DNA from: JBFMCT01 sp046565765 | Lineage (GTDB): Bacteria; Actinomycetota; Acidimicrobiia; Acidimicrobiales; AC-14 | Length of the DNA stretch: 64,000 bases | NCBI GenBank assembly: GCA_046565765.1 | Contig: JBKHXX010000053.1 | Location: forward strand, 27,159-91,158 | Direction of reading: 5' to 3' | Part shown: piece by piece, positions 25,106-32,704 of the stretch | Layout: each line of letters begins with the position of its first letter | Position numbering within the stretch: the stretch's first letter is position 1 | Position numbers and translations under genes: made by a program | Notes under the pieces: generated by a model | Database searches by the model: none | The model's input: only the letters and a program-made list of their open reading frames with translations | Told to the model about the DNA's origin: nothing

Positions 25106-25115
25106 CCGGGGCGGG

Positions 25116-25961
25116 GTGACGACGTGGCGGTCGCTGTGGGCTGAGGCCGAGGCCGCCCTCCGCTCGGGCATCGACGCCCGCCGCATCGTGGAGCGGGCAT
25201 CCGGCTACGACGGGGCCGAGCTGCTGGTCCACCTCGACGAGCGGGCCCCCGAGCGAGCGGTCCCGTTCGTCGAGTCCATGGTGGCCCGACGGGCGGCGGG
25301 GGAGCCGCTCCAGTACGTGACCGGCCGCTGGGGCTTCCGGGCCCTCGACGTGTTCGTCGACCGGCGGGTGCTGATCCCCCGGCCCGAGACCGAGGCGGTC
25401 GTCGAGGTGGCCCTGGGCGAGCTGCGCCGCCTTCGGGTCGCCGGCAGGCCGGCGGTGGTGGCCGACCTGGGTACGGGCTCGGGCGTCATCGCCCTGTCGA
25501 TGGCCTCGGAGGGGCCGGCGGAGGTGTGGGCCAGCGACGCGTCGGCCGAGGCGCTGGCCGTGGCCCGGGCCAACCTGGCCGGGCTCGGGAGCCGCCACGC
25601 CCGCTCGGTGCGGCTCGTGCAGGGCCGGTGGTTCGAGGCGCTCCCGGCCGAGCTGCGGGGCGGCATCGACGTGGTGGTGTCGAACCCGCCCTACGTCGCC
25701 GACGGGGAGGCCCTGCCTCCGGAGGTCGCCGACTGGGAGCCGCCCGAGGCGCTCTTCGCCGGCCCCACCGGTCTGGAGGCGGTGGCCGAGATCGTGGCCG
25801 CCGCGCCCGCCTGGCTGGCCCGGCCGGGTGCCCTGGTCGTGGAGATCGCGCCGCACCAGGCCGGCGCCGCCCTGCGGATGGCGCGGGAGGCGGGCCTGGA
25901 AGGGGGCATGATCCGTACCGACCTCCAGGGACGGGCTCGGGCCCTGGTCGCCCGGGTGTGA
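25116..25961 (+). CDS. prmC: Peptide chain release factor N5-glutamine methyltransferase
   Basis: The 281-aa SAM-dependent enzyme methylates the GGQ glutamine of release factors. It has the helical N-terminal substrate domain (about 1-80, with PLQYVTGRWGF). Motif I DLGTGSGVIA is at about 118-127 and the diagnostic NPPY at about 189-192, followed by PPEALFAGPTGLE. The start is GTG, 10 bp after prfA. It ends 40 bp from the convergent 3' end of the WecA-type gene. Confidence 0.95.
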   Translation: MTTWRSLWAEAEAALRSGIDARRIVERASGYDGAELLVHLDERAPERAVPFVESMVARRAAGEPLQYVTGRWGFRALDVFVDRRVLIPRPETEAVVEVALGELRRLRVAGRPAVVADLGTGSGVIALSMASEGPAEVWASDASAEALAVARANLAGLGSRHARSVRLVQGRWFEALPAELRGGIDVVVSNPPYVADGEALPPEVADWEPPEALFAGPTGLEAVAEIVAAAPAWLARPGALVVEIAPHQAGAALRMAREAGLEGGMIRTDLQGRARALVARV

Positions 25962-26000
25962 GCCGGCCGGGGCACCGGCTGTCCACGCCGGGGGAGGTGC

Positions 26001-27041
26001 TTAGGCAGTGGCGACGGTGGGCACGGCGGCCTCCTCGCGGCCGGCGTTGTCCGGCAGGGGCAGGCGCAGCAGCAGTATGAGGGCGACCACGCCGACCGCG
26101 AGCATCACCGCCAGGACGGCGGTGGCGGGCAGGGCGTTGTGCCCGACGGCGACGCCCAGGGCGGTGCACACCGCCACCGCTCCGCCCAGCAGCCCCGCCA
26201 CCGCGGGTACCGGGAGGCCCAGCCGCATCAGGCGGTGCGAGGTGTGGTCGGTCCCCCCGATGTAGATCGGGCGGCCGGCGCGCAGGCGGGAGAGGACGAC
26301 GAGGGTCGTGTCGAACAGCACGGGGCCGGCGATCAGCAGGAGGGCCGAGATGCTCTCGGCGTGGCTGACGGGGAACCGGAGCTTCAGGGAGAGGGTGGCC
26401 AGGATGAACCCCAGGAACAGCGAGCCGGTGTCCCCCATGAAGATGCTGGCCGGGTGCCAGTTGGCGGGAAGGAAGCCCAGGCACGCACCGGCGACCAGGG
26501 CGGCCATGCCACCTACCAGGACCTGTCCCTGCATCCCGGCGGCCACGGCCATGCCGGTGGCCATGACCACCGCGATCAGCCCGGCGCAGCCGTCCATGTT
26601 GTCGAGCAGGTTGAACGAGTTGGTCAGCACCACCAGCCAGCCGACGGTGAGCACGTAGTCGGCGGGGCCGCCGAAGACGTCCACGCGCGCCCCGACGAAG
26701 AAGACGGCGCTGGCGGCGACAGCCTCCACGGCGAGCCTCGGGGCGGGGCTGAGGGTGCGCACGTCGTCTACCAGCCCTACTGCGGCGACCATGAGCGCTG
26801 CGAAGGCGATGACCACCACCTCGGCCTTCCAGTGGGGCAGGAACTGGGAGGCGAGCGCCGCCACCGGGACGATGGCCAGGCCACCGAGGTAGGGGGTCAC
26901 GCGGTGATGGAACTTCCCGGGTTTGGGATGGTCGATCACGCTGAAGTGGAACGCGATCCGCCGCGCCGCCGGCACGAGCGCGGCCGAGAGGACTGCGACG
27001 ACGCCTGCGGTGACTGCGATCCGGAACCAGTAATCCGCCAT
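26001..27041 (-). CDS. Undecaprenyl-phosphate sugar-1-phosphate transferase (WecA/TagO/MraY family)
   Basis: The 346-aa polytopic membrane protein (about ten helices) transfers a sugar-1-phosphate, usually GlcNAc-1-P, from UDP-sugar to undecaprenyl phosphate. This starts lipid-linked glycan assembly. Family motifs are KFHHRVTPYLGG near 42-53, GLVDDVRTL (metal-binding Asp pair, near 88-96), NSFNLLDNMDGCAG (near 140-153), FMGDTGSLF and GGTDHTSHRL with the histidine signature. I chose ATG 27041 because GAGGAG lies 8 nt upstream. The frame continues to 27086. It is the last gene of the leftward glycan cluster. Confidence 0.9.
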   Translation of the reverse strand: MADYWFRIAVTAGVVAVLSAALVPAARRIAFHFSVIDHPKPGKFHHRVTPYLGGLAIVPVAALASQFLPHWKAEVVVIAFAALMVAAVGLVDDVRTLSPAPRLAVEAVAASAVFFVGARVDVFGGPADYVLTVGWLVVLTNSFNLLDNMDGCAGLIAVVMATGMAVAAGMQGQVLVGGMAALVAGACLGFLPANWHPASIFMGDTGSLFLGFILATLSLKLRFPVSHAESISALLLIAGPVLFDTTLVVLSRLRAGRPIYIGGTDHTSHRLMRLGLPVPAVAGLLGGAVAVCTALGVAVGHNALPATAVLAVMLAVGVVALILLLRLPLPDNAGREEAAVPTVATA

Positions 27042-27153
27042 TCCCGACGCTCCTCGGTCCGTGAGCCAGCTGGAACCCCCCATCACCCCCAGCGGATGCG
27101 GGGCACGGACCAGCGCTCAATCTAGCGGCTGCCGGTGGTGGCCCGAGACGGCC

Positions 27154-28335
27154 CTACCCGGGGCGCCCGGCCGTCCAACCACGCAGCGGGGTCTCGGTCG
27201 CCTCGGCGTACACCTCCAGCGTCTTGGAGACCATCTCGTCCAGCGAGAACCGGGCGGCGGCACGGGCGCGGCCCGCCTCGCCCAGCCGGCGCCGGAGCTC
27301 ACTGTCACGCAGCGTGATGAGGGCACGCCCGAAGGCGTCGACGTCATGGGGCGGGACCACGATCCCGGTGACGCCGTCGGCCACGACCTCCGGCAAGGAT
27401 GCGGTGTCGCTCACGACCACGGGCCGTGCCGCCGCCATCGCTTCGAGGGCCGCGAGGCCGAAGCCCTCGCCCAGCTCGGGTTGGGTGGGGACGACGAGCA
27501 CGTCGACGGCCGCCAGCAAGCGCGCCACGTCCGGCAGGTAGCCGACGAACCGGACCGCCTCCGGGGCCAGCCGGGCCGCCAGCTCCTCGAGCGGCGCTCG
27601 CCGCGGCCCGTCGCCCGCGACCACGAGGACGAGCGAGGGCTCGACGGTGCGGGCCGAGGCGACGGCCCGGATCAGCACCTCGTGACCCTTTCCCGCTACG
27701 AGGCGAGAGGCCACGCCCACCGCGACCTGGTGGTCCTCCACGCCGAGCTCGGCGCGGGCCCGCTGCCGCCCTTCCGCCGACTGCGTCCATCGCCCGACGT
27801 CGACGCCGTAGGGCACGACCCGGACGCGCTCGGGCGGCACCACGCCCCACTCCACGACCACCGACGCCAGGTACTCGGAGATCGCGATCGTGCGCACGGC
27901 CAGTCGAGCGGCCAGGCGAGCCGCGCTCCTCGCCGGCTGGCGCCGGTAGAACGGCTGGGGCCCGTGCACCGTGGACACGCCCGGCACGGCGAGCAGCTTG
28001 GCCATGATCTGGCCCTGGACGTCGGCATGGATGAGATGGGTGTGGACGATGTCGGGACGGAAGCGGCGGACCTCGGCGCCGAGACCGGCCAGCAACCGCG
28101 CCGAGACGGCGGTCCCGGCCGGTATGGCGGAGGTGGGGATGCCGGCGCCGGACAGTGCCGAGTGGAACCGCTGCCACTCGCCGGCGGCCAGCACGCACAT
28201 GCGCACGTCGAGGCCGCGCCCGAGCTGGCCGGCGAGCAGGTCGACGAGGTGGCGTTCCGATCCGCCGATCCCGGTCGCCTTCTGGATGTGGAGGACCCGG
28301 GGCGGCCGGCGGGGGCCGGGGGGCGGCTCGCTCAG
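27154..28335 (-). CDS. Glycosyltransferase family 4-type (GT-B)
   Basis: The protein has the GT-B layout. The N-terminal Rossmann fold starts at VLHIQKATGIGGSERHL and has DIVHTHLIHADVQG. The C-terminal nucleotide-sugar domain has SRLVAGKGHEVLI, AGDGPRR and the EX7E-type segment EGFGLAALEAMAAARP. It would retain anomeric configuration and extend a lipid-linked or secreted glycan. No ATG, GTG or TTG lies in frame near the N-terminus. The only well-placed start is a CTG at 28335 that overlaps the stop of the upstream methyltransferase, giving about 393 aa. Confidence 0.85.
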   Translation of the reverse strand: MSEPPPGPRRPPRVLHIQKATGIGGSERHLVDLLAGQLGRGLDVRMCVLAAGEWQRFHSALSGAGIPTSAIPAGTAVSARLLAGLGAEVRRFRPDIVHTHLIHADVQGQIMAKLLAVPGVSTVHGPQPFYRRQPARSAARLAARLAVRTIAISEYLASVVVEWGVVPPERVRVVPYGVDVGRWTQSAEGRQRARAELGVEDHQVAVGVASRLVAGKGHEVLIRAVASARTVEPSLVLVVAGDGPRRAPLEELAARLAPEAVRFVGYLPDVARLLAAVDVLVVPTQPELGEGFGLAALEAMAAARPVVVSDTASLPEVVADGVTGIVVPPHDVDAFGRALITLRDSELRRRLGEAGRARAAARFSLDEMVSKTLEVYAEATETPLRGWTAGRPG

Positions 28336-28955
28336 GTGCGGAACTCGATCTTCCCGTCTACCAGCAGGCGCGACGCCTTGTCGGCGTACTGGAAGTCGCG
28401 CCGGGCCCGGGCGACGGCTACCACGTTGGGCGAGACGGGAGCGGCCAGCCGGCTCACGGCCAGAGGCGCCCGGGGGAGGGAAGGGCTGCCCATCCACAGC
28501 ACGTCGAAGCCGCCCCGCTCGATGGTGTAGCGGAACGTGCGAGGCGTGAAGAAGTTGACGTGGTCGACGGCCAGGAAGCCCCGCCACGGTCCCTTCCGGA
28601 GCGGACCGGTGACGGGCACGAGGGCGACGAGGAGCCCCTCGGGGTTGAGCGACTGGCGCAGGCTGACGAGGAACTCATGGGGCGAGTTGAGGTGCTCGAT
28701 GAGAGCCGACGCCCAGATCGCGTCGAAGGTCCCCAGCCCCGGCGGGATCCCCTCCACGGTGACGTTCCCCTGGCGGGCGTCGAGCCCCTTCTCTCGGGCC
28801 GCCTGCACGTAGCTCTCGTTCAGCTCCAGCCCGACGGAGCCCGGACCGAAGTGGGCCAGGTAGTCCCCCTTGCCGCACCCGACGTCGAGCACCCGCATCC
28901 GGTCGAGCCCGAAGTGGCGGACGACGAAGGTGAGCCGGCGCGGGCTCTCGGACAT
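28332..28955 (-). CDS. Class I SAM-dependent methyltransferase
   Basis: The 207-aa protein has motif I VLDVGCGKGDYLAHF (about 22-36) and the acidic loop VGLELNESY. Motif IV is IWASALIEHL (about 82-91), followed by the region NPEGLLVALVP. It is of the UbiE/UbiG-like type common in polysaccharide clusters, where members methylate sugar hydroxyls. The ATG has GAGGAG 6 nt upstream. The downstream glycosyltransferase overlaps its stop codon. Confidence 0.85.
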   Translation of the reverse strand: MSESPRRLTFVVRHFGLDRMRVLDVGCGKGDYLAHFGPGSVGLELNESYVQAAREKGLDARQGNVTVEGIPPGLGTFDAIWASALIEHLNSPHEFLVSLRQSLNPEGLLVALVPVTGPLRKGPWRGFLAVDHVNFFTPRTFRYTIERGGFDVLWMGSPSLPRAPLAVSRLAAPVSPNVVAVARARRDFQYADKASRLLVDGKIEFRT

Positions 28956-29018
28956 GGGAGCTCCTCATTCGCTCGGGCAACGCCGACCCCTGGCCGCCGG
29001 CGTTGCGACGCTTCCAGC

Positions 29019-30407
29019 CTAGTGGTCGGCCGGTAAGGGCGGCGGGGCGGTGCGGTGGCGGACGCCCCGGCGCAGCATCGCGTGCGACACGACCCACCAG
29101 ATGACGGCGACGGCTCCGTAGGAGATGCTCAACGCCCACGCTGCTCCGGCCGACCCGCGCCGGGCCAGGAACACCAGGAGCAAGAGCACGAGCGCAAGCT
29201 CGACCCCGGCCATCCAGGTGCGGAGCTGGGGCCGGCCGATGGCGGCGGGGAAGTTCTTCGACCAGACGGTGGCGAGGCGGGCGACGGCGCCGATGAGCAG
29301 CACGCGCGCCGGCCCGACGGCGACGTCGTAGCGGTCGGAGTACAGCGCCGGCACCAGCGTGGGCAGCAGCAGCCAGCCGGCGAGAGCGCCGACCACGCCC
29401 AGTGCGAGGGCGGCGAGGACGTACTGGTCGAGCACCCGGCGAAGAGACTCGTCCGCTCCGGTGGCCGACATCCGGGCCTGCTCGGGCAGGAGCATGAGCC
29501 GCAGCGGAGTGCTGCCCACCAGCACGGCGGTGATGGGCAGCATCGCCACGGCGAGGACGGCGGCCTCTTCCACTCCGGCGCTGCGGGCGACGATGGCAGG
29601 CACTATCCCGGCGCCGGCCGACGCGATCGTGGTGGTGATGCTGGTGTGCACGCCGAACCGGAACAGCGGCCGTACCCATGCGCGCACGCCTCCTTGGGCG
29701 GCGACGTCTCGGAGCGGCCGCCACGCCAGCCGCCATGCGAGCACGCATTGCACGCTGCTGGCGACGGCCAGGGCGACGGCATATGCCAGCAGCACGGCGG
29801 CCTCCGACCCTGTCCGGGCGACCACCAGCACGAGGCCGAGCCGGGTGACCCCGGCCAGGCCGAACGTGATCGCCCGCAGCTGGGCCTTGCCGACGATGAA
29901 CAGGGCGGCACCGGTCGACCCGTCGAGGGTGTTGGCCAACGCGATGAGGCTCGCGACGCGGACGAGGTCGGGGTCGAGCCGTCCCCGGCTGGCCACCTCG
30001 GCGATCGGTGTTGCGGCGGCCAGGATGATCAGCCAGATCCCGATCCCGATGCCCAGGTCGAGGAGGACGGAGCTCCGGAGGAGCCCCTTCAGCTCGCGGC
30101 GCGAACCGGTCTCGTCGGCGCGGACGCCGTAGTAGACGACGGCTTCGTCGAAGGTGAGGTCGAGCAGGCTCGAGAGCACCGTGACCACCGAGGTCGCCAG
30201 CACCACGGCACCAAAGGCGGAAACGCTCAGGCTCCTGGCCAGGACGACGCTGCTGGCGAGGACGGCGGCGTGACCGAGCCACACCATGACCGACGCCTGC
30301 CCCGTGCGGCGCCAGAACGAACGGTCGCGCCAGAGCGACCGGCGGGCGGGGGGCGTCAAGGCCTCGAGGGGGACCTCCGGCGCGTTCGGCCCGTCCGTCG
30401 GCGACAC
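29019..30407 (-). CDS. Wzx-type polysaccharide flippase (MATE/MOP superfamily)
   Basis: The 462-aa protein has about 12-14 hydrophobic helices and a short polar N-terminus. The early segment SVVLARSLSVSAFGAVVLATSVVTVLSS is typical of RfbX/Wzx exporters, which flip undecaprenyl-linked oligosaccharide units across the membrane. It begins with GTG, 18 bp after the preceding methyltransferase. With WecA-type initiation and an O-antigen-ligase-like polymerase in the same locus it suggests a Wzx/Wzy-dependent pathway. Confidence 0.85.
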   Translation of the reverse strand: MSPTDGPNAPEVPLEALTPPARRSLWRDRSFWRRTGQASVMVWLGHAAVLASSVVLARSLSVSAFGAVVLATSVVTVLSSLLDLTFDEAVVYYGVRADETGSRRELKGLLRSSVLLDLGIGIGIWLIILAAATPIAEVASRGRLDPDLVRVASLIALANTLDGSTGAALFIVGKAQLRAITFGLAGVTRLGLVLVVARTGSEAAVLLAYAVALAVASSVQCVLAWRLAWRPLRDVAAQGGVRAWVRPLFRFGVHTSITTTIASAGAGIVPAIVARSAGVEEAAVLAVAMLPITAVLVGSTPLRLMLLPEQARMSATGADESLRRVLDQYVLAALALGVVGALAGWLLLPTLVPALYSDRYDVAVGPARVLLIGAVARLATVWSKNFPAAIGRPQLRTWMAGVELALVLLLLVFLARRGSAGAAWALSISYGAVAVIWWVVSHAMLRRGVRHRTAPPPLPADH

Positions 30408-30425
30408 CGCGCTACGGCCTGCCGG

Positions 30426-31160
30426 TCAGGTCGTCGTGAGAGCCGAGGAGGCCGAGAGGCTGCCGGCCTTGGCCCGCGCTCCCGCCGTCGCCGGTTTCTC
30501 GAGGAGGTAGAGCGTGACCCAGACGTACCACGCCGGGTCGAAGCGCAGCGCCGAGAGGGCCCGTTCGAAGGGCATGCTGCGGGGCCCGCTCAACGGCAGG
30601 CGGACGCACGACAACCGGCTGCCCGTCTCACGAGCGAACGCCTCGAGGTAGCGATCGGTCTGGTCGAGCACGGTCATCCAGCGATGGCGGTCCTTCCCGT
30701 AGCCGTAGGTGAGGTCGTACTTGCCCCCGATGCGGCCCTTGAAGAGGAACTTGGCGCGCACGATCCCGTGGGCCAGGTTGGGCAGGGTCACGGCGACGTA
30801 CCGGCGGCTCGCGCGGAAGAGCTCCTCCAGCCCTCCCTGGAAGTCGTCGAGGTGCTCCACCACGTCGAGCGCTACCGCCAGGTCGACCGCCCCGTCGGCG
30901 ACGGGGAGGCCGGCGGCGAGGTCGGCGACGACCGAGATGCGGTACGTCTCCTGCGGTGCGAGGTCGACGCCGTGGTAGGTGGGCACCGGTCGGCCTGCGG
31001 CCCGCTCCTCCAGGCTGCGCCGGAGGACGCCGTCCCTGCACCCGACGTCGAGTACCGACGTGACGCCGCGGGCCAGTATCCAGTCGCTCAGCTCGGCGTA
31101 CTTGTCGGTCCGCCAGCGGAGATCGGGCGGGGGCACGGTGGGGCCGGCCGCTACTTCCAT
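30426..31160 (-). CDS. Class I SAM-dependent methyltransferase
   Basis: The 244-aa protein has motif I VLDVGCRDGVL (near 36-46), the post-I acidic loop HGVDLAPQE and motif IV DLAVALDVVEHLDD. The later segments LPNLAHG and GYGKDRHRWMT resemble methyltransferases of surface-polysaccharide loci. Its ATG overlaps the end of the sulfotransferase gene by 10 bp, so methylation and sulfation of the same glycan are probably coordinated. Confidence 0.85.
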   Translation of the reverse strand: MEVAAGPTVPPPDLRWRTDKYAELSDWILARGVTSVLDVGCRDGVLRRSLEERAAGRPVPTYHGVDLAPQETYRISVVADLAAGLPVADGAVDLAVALDVVEHLDDFQGGLEELFRASRRYVAVTLPNLAHGIVRAKFLFKGRIGGKYDLTYGYGKDRHRWMTVLDQTDRYLEAFARETGSRLSCVRLPLSGPRSMPFERALSALRFDPAWYVWVTLYLLEKPATAGARAKAGSLSASSALTTT

Positions 31161-32059
31161 GACGCCAGGTCCCTGCCGATGAGCTTCTCGAGCCGCTCGA
31201 CCTCGTCGGCGAACGAGTTCCGCAGCTGCCCCAACACGCTCTCGTCGGGCGCCTCGCCGTCCGTACCGTCCACCGGCGAGCTGTTCAGGCGGCGGACGAC
31301 CGCGGGCACGCCCGTCGAGACGAGCCCCTTGAGGGCGCGCCCTCCGAGCGAGCGCTCGACGGCCACGCTGAGCCGGCCCGAGGCGCGGGCCAGAGCCGGC
31401 CAGCGGTAGGTGACCGGAGCGTTGACCCGCTTGGTCGCCGACGGGGGTTGCACCTGGTCGTCGACCCCCAGGAAGCGGAAGACCCGGCGGACGGTGCCGA
31501 CCGGGTCGGCTGACACGTCGTCGTAGAGCAGCACGAGGAACTGGCTGTCGTCGAAGTGGCCGCGCCAGCGCTCGAGGTGGGTCGCGTACCGGCCCTGCTC
31601 GAAATAGCTCGGGTTCTCCTCCAACGCGTCCGGGAACGTGAAACCGGGAGGCACGCGCAGGCGGCGCATCTCGTGGCGGTGCTGCGAGAGGGCCCGGGCG
31701 ACCGGCTCCCGGAGCACGAGCAACAGCTTGATGTCGGGGCGGTAGGCGGCGACGCGGCCGGGCACGTTGGCGTCGTGGAAGTAGCGCGACGTGAACTCCC
31801 CGCAGAGCCGGTCCCCGAACTCGAACTGGTTGTGCAGCCACCGGTAGCCGAGCTCCCAGTTGTGGTTGAAGAAGTTCAGCTCCTTGTTGCTCGTCGCCCG
31901 GGAGGAGGCGATGCCAGGGTGCTCCTCGAGGCAGGTGAACAGCCAGGAGGTGGCCGCCTTCTGGACGCCGATCCCCACGAAGTCGAGGCGCTCGGTCCCA
32001 CCGTGCCGACCGCCGCCCACCGCCGTCACGCCACCGTGCGCGGGCAGGGGGGTTCGCAC
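31151..32059 (-). CDS. PAPS-dependent carbohydrate sulfotransferase
   Basis: The 302-aa cytoplasmic enzyme has the PAPS 5'-phosphosulfate loop GIGVQKAATSWL (about 29-40) and the 3'-phosphate-binding segment LREPVARALSQHRHE (about 116-130). The KRVN segment further on is typical of bacterial heparan-type or Stf0-like sulfotransferases. It would transfer sulfate from PAPS to a glycan hydroxyl or amine. PAPS could come from cysC, cysD and cysN at 56.7-59.5 kb. Start GTG 32059 is tentative, and a GTG at 32029 also fits. It is the first gene of a leftward run into methyltransferase and flippase genes. Confidence 0.85.
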   Translation of the reverse strand: MRTPLPAHGGVTAVGGGRHGGTERLDFVGIGVQKAATSWLFTCLEEHPGIASSRATSNKELNFFNHNWELGYRWLHNQFEFGDRLCGEFTSRYFHDANVPGRVAAYRPDIKLLLVLREPVARALSQHRHEMRRLRVPPGFTFPDALEENPSYFEQGRYATHLERWRGHFDDSQFLVLLYDDVSADPVGTVRRVFRFLGVDDQVQPPSATKRVNAPVTYRWPALARASGRLSVAVERSLGGRALKGLVSTGVPAVVRRLNSSPVDGTDGEAPDESVLGQLRNSFADEVERLEKLIGRDLASWK

Positions 32060-32139
32060 CGCATCGCGCCCACGCTACCTTCCCGGTGGGGGCCGTCAGC
32101 GCCCGGCGCGACAATGTTGGCACGACGGACGACGGAGCG

Positions 32140-32703
32140 ATGACGGCGCCGGCCCGGCGGGGCCGTCGGGCGCTGCGGGTGGTGTTCACCGTCGTGCTGC
32201 TGTCGGTCGTCGTCTTCCCGGCCGCCACATGGTGGCTGTTCGTGCGCCCCCCTACGGGGGTCCCCGACCGGGCCGACGCGGCCATCGTCCTGTCCGGCAC
32301 CTGGGAGAAGCGGGTCGAGGAGGGCCTGCGGCTGCTCCGGACAGGGGTGGTACGGACGGTGGTGTTCGTGGGCCGCATCGATTCCCCGGCTGCCGCCGAC
32401 CTCTGCGACGGCGGCTCGCATCCCGATGGTGAGGTCGTCTGCCTGCTTCCCGAGCCCGACAACACCCGCACCGAGACGCAAGCGGCCGCCGACCTGGCCG
32501 AACGGAGGGGCTGGCGCTCCCTGGTGCTGGTGACCTCGACCCACCACGTGTCCCGCGCGGGCATGCTGCTGCGGCGCTGCTACAGGGGCGAGCTGCACGT
32601 GGTGGGCACCGACCTCCCGGCCGGCATCAGGCTCACCCCCCGGTTGCTGACCTACGAATGGGGCGCGTTGTTGCGTGACTTCGTGGTGGGTCGGCGCTGC
32701 TGA
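32140..32703 (+). CDS. DUF218/YdcF-like membrane-anchored protein
   Basis: The 187-aa protein has a basic N-terminus, one membrane helix (about residues 10-32) and a DUF218 domain. That domain contains ADAAIVLSG, RTETQAAADL and VLVTSTHHVSRAGML with the conserved His/Arg segment. DUF218 proteins such as YdcF and ElyC/SanA act in envelope or lipid-linked precursor metabolism and may bind nucleotide cofactors. The ATG at 32140 gives a short tail before the helix, but the frame is open to 32086. It is a single plus-strand gene inside a minus-strand glycan operon, and its stop is 1 bp from the convergent carbamoyltransferase stop. Confidence 0.75.
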   Translation: MTAPARRGRRALRVVFTVVLLSVVVFPAATWWLFVRPPTGVPDRADAAIVLSGTWEKRVEEGLRLLRTGVVRTVVFVGRIDSPAAADLCDGGSHPDGEVVCLLPEPDNTRTETQAAADLAERRGWRSLVLVTSTHHVSRAGMLLRRCYRGELHVVGTDLPAGIRLTPRLLTYEWGALLRDFVVGRRC

Positions 32704-32704
32704 C

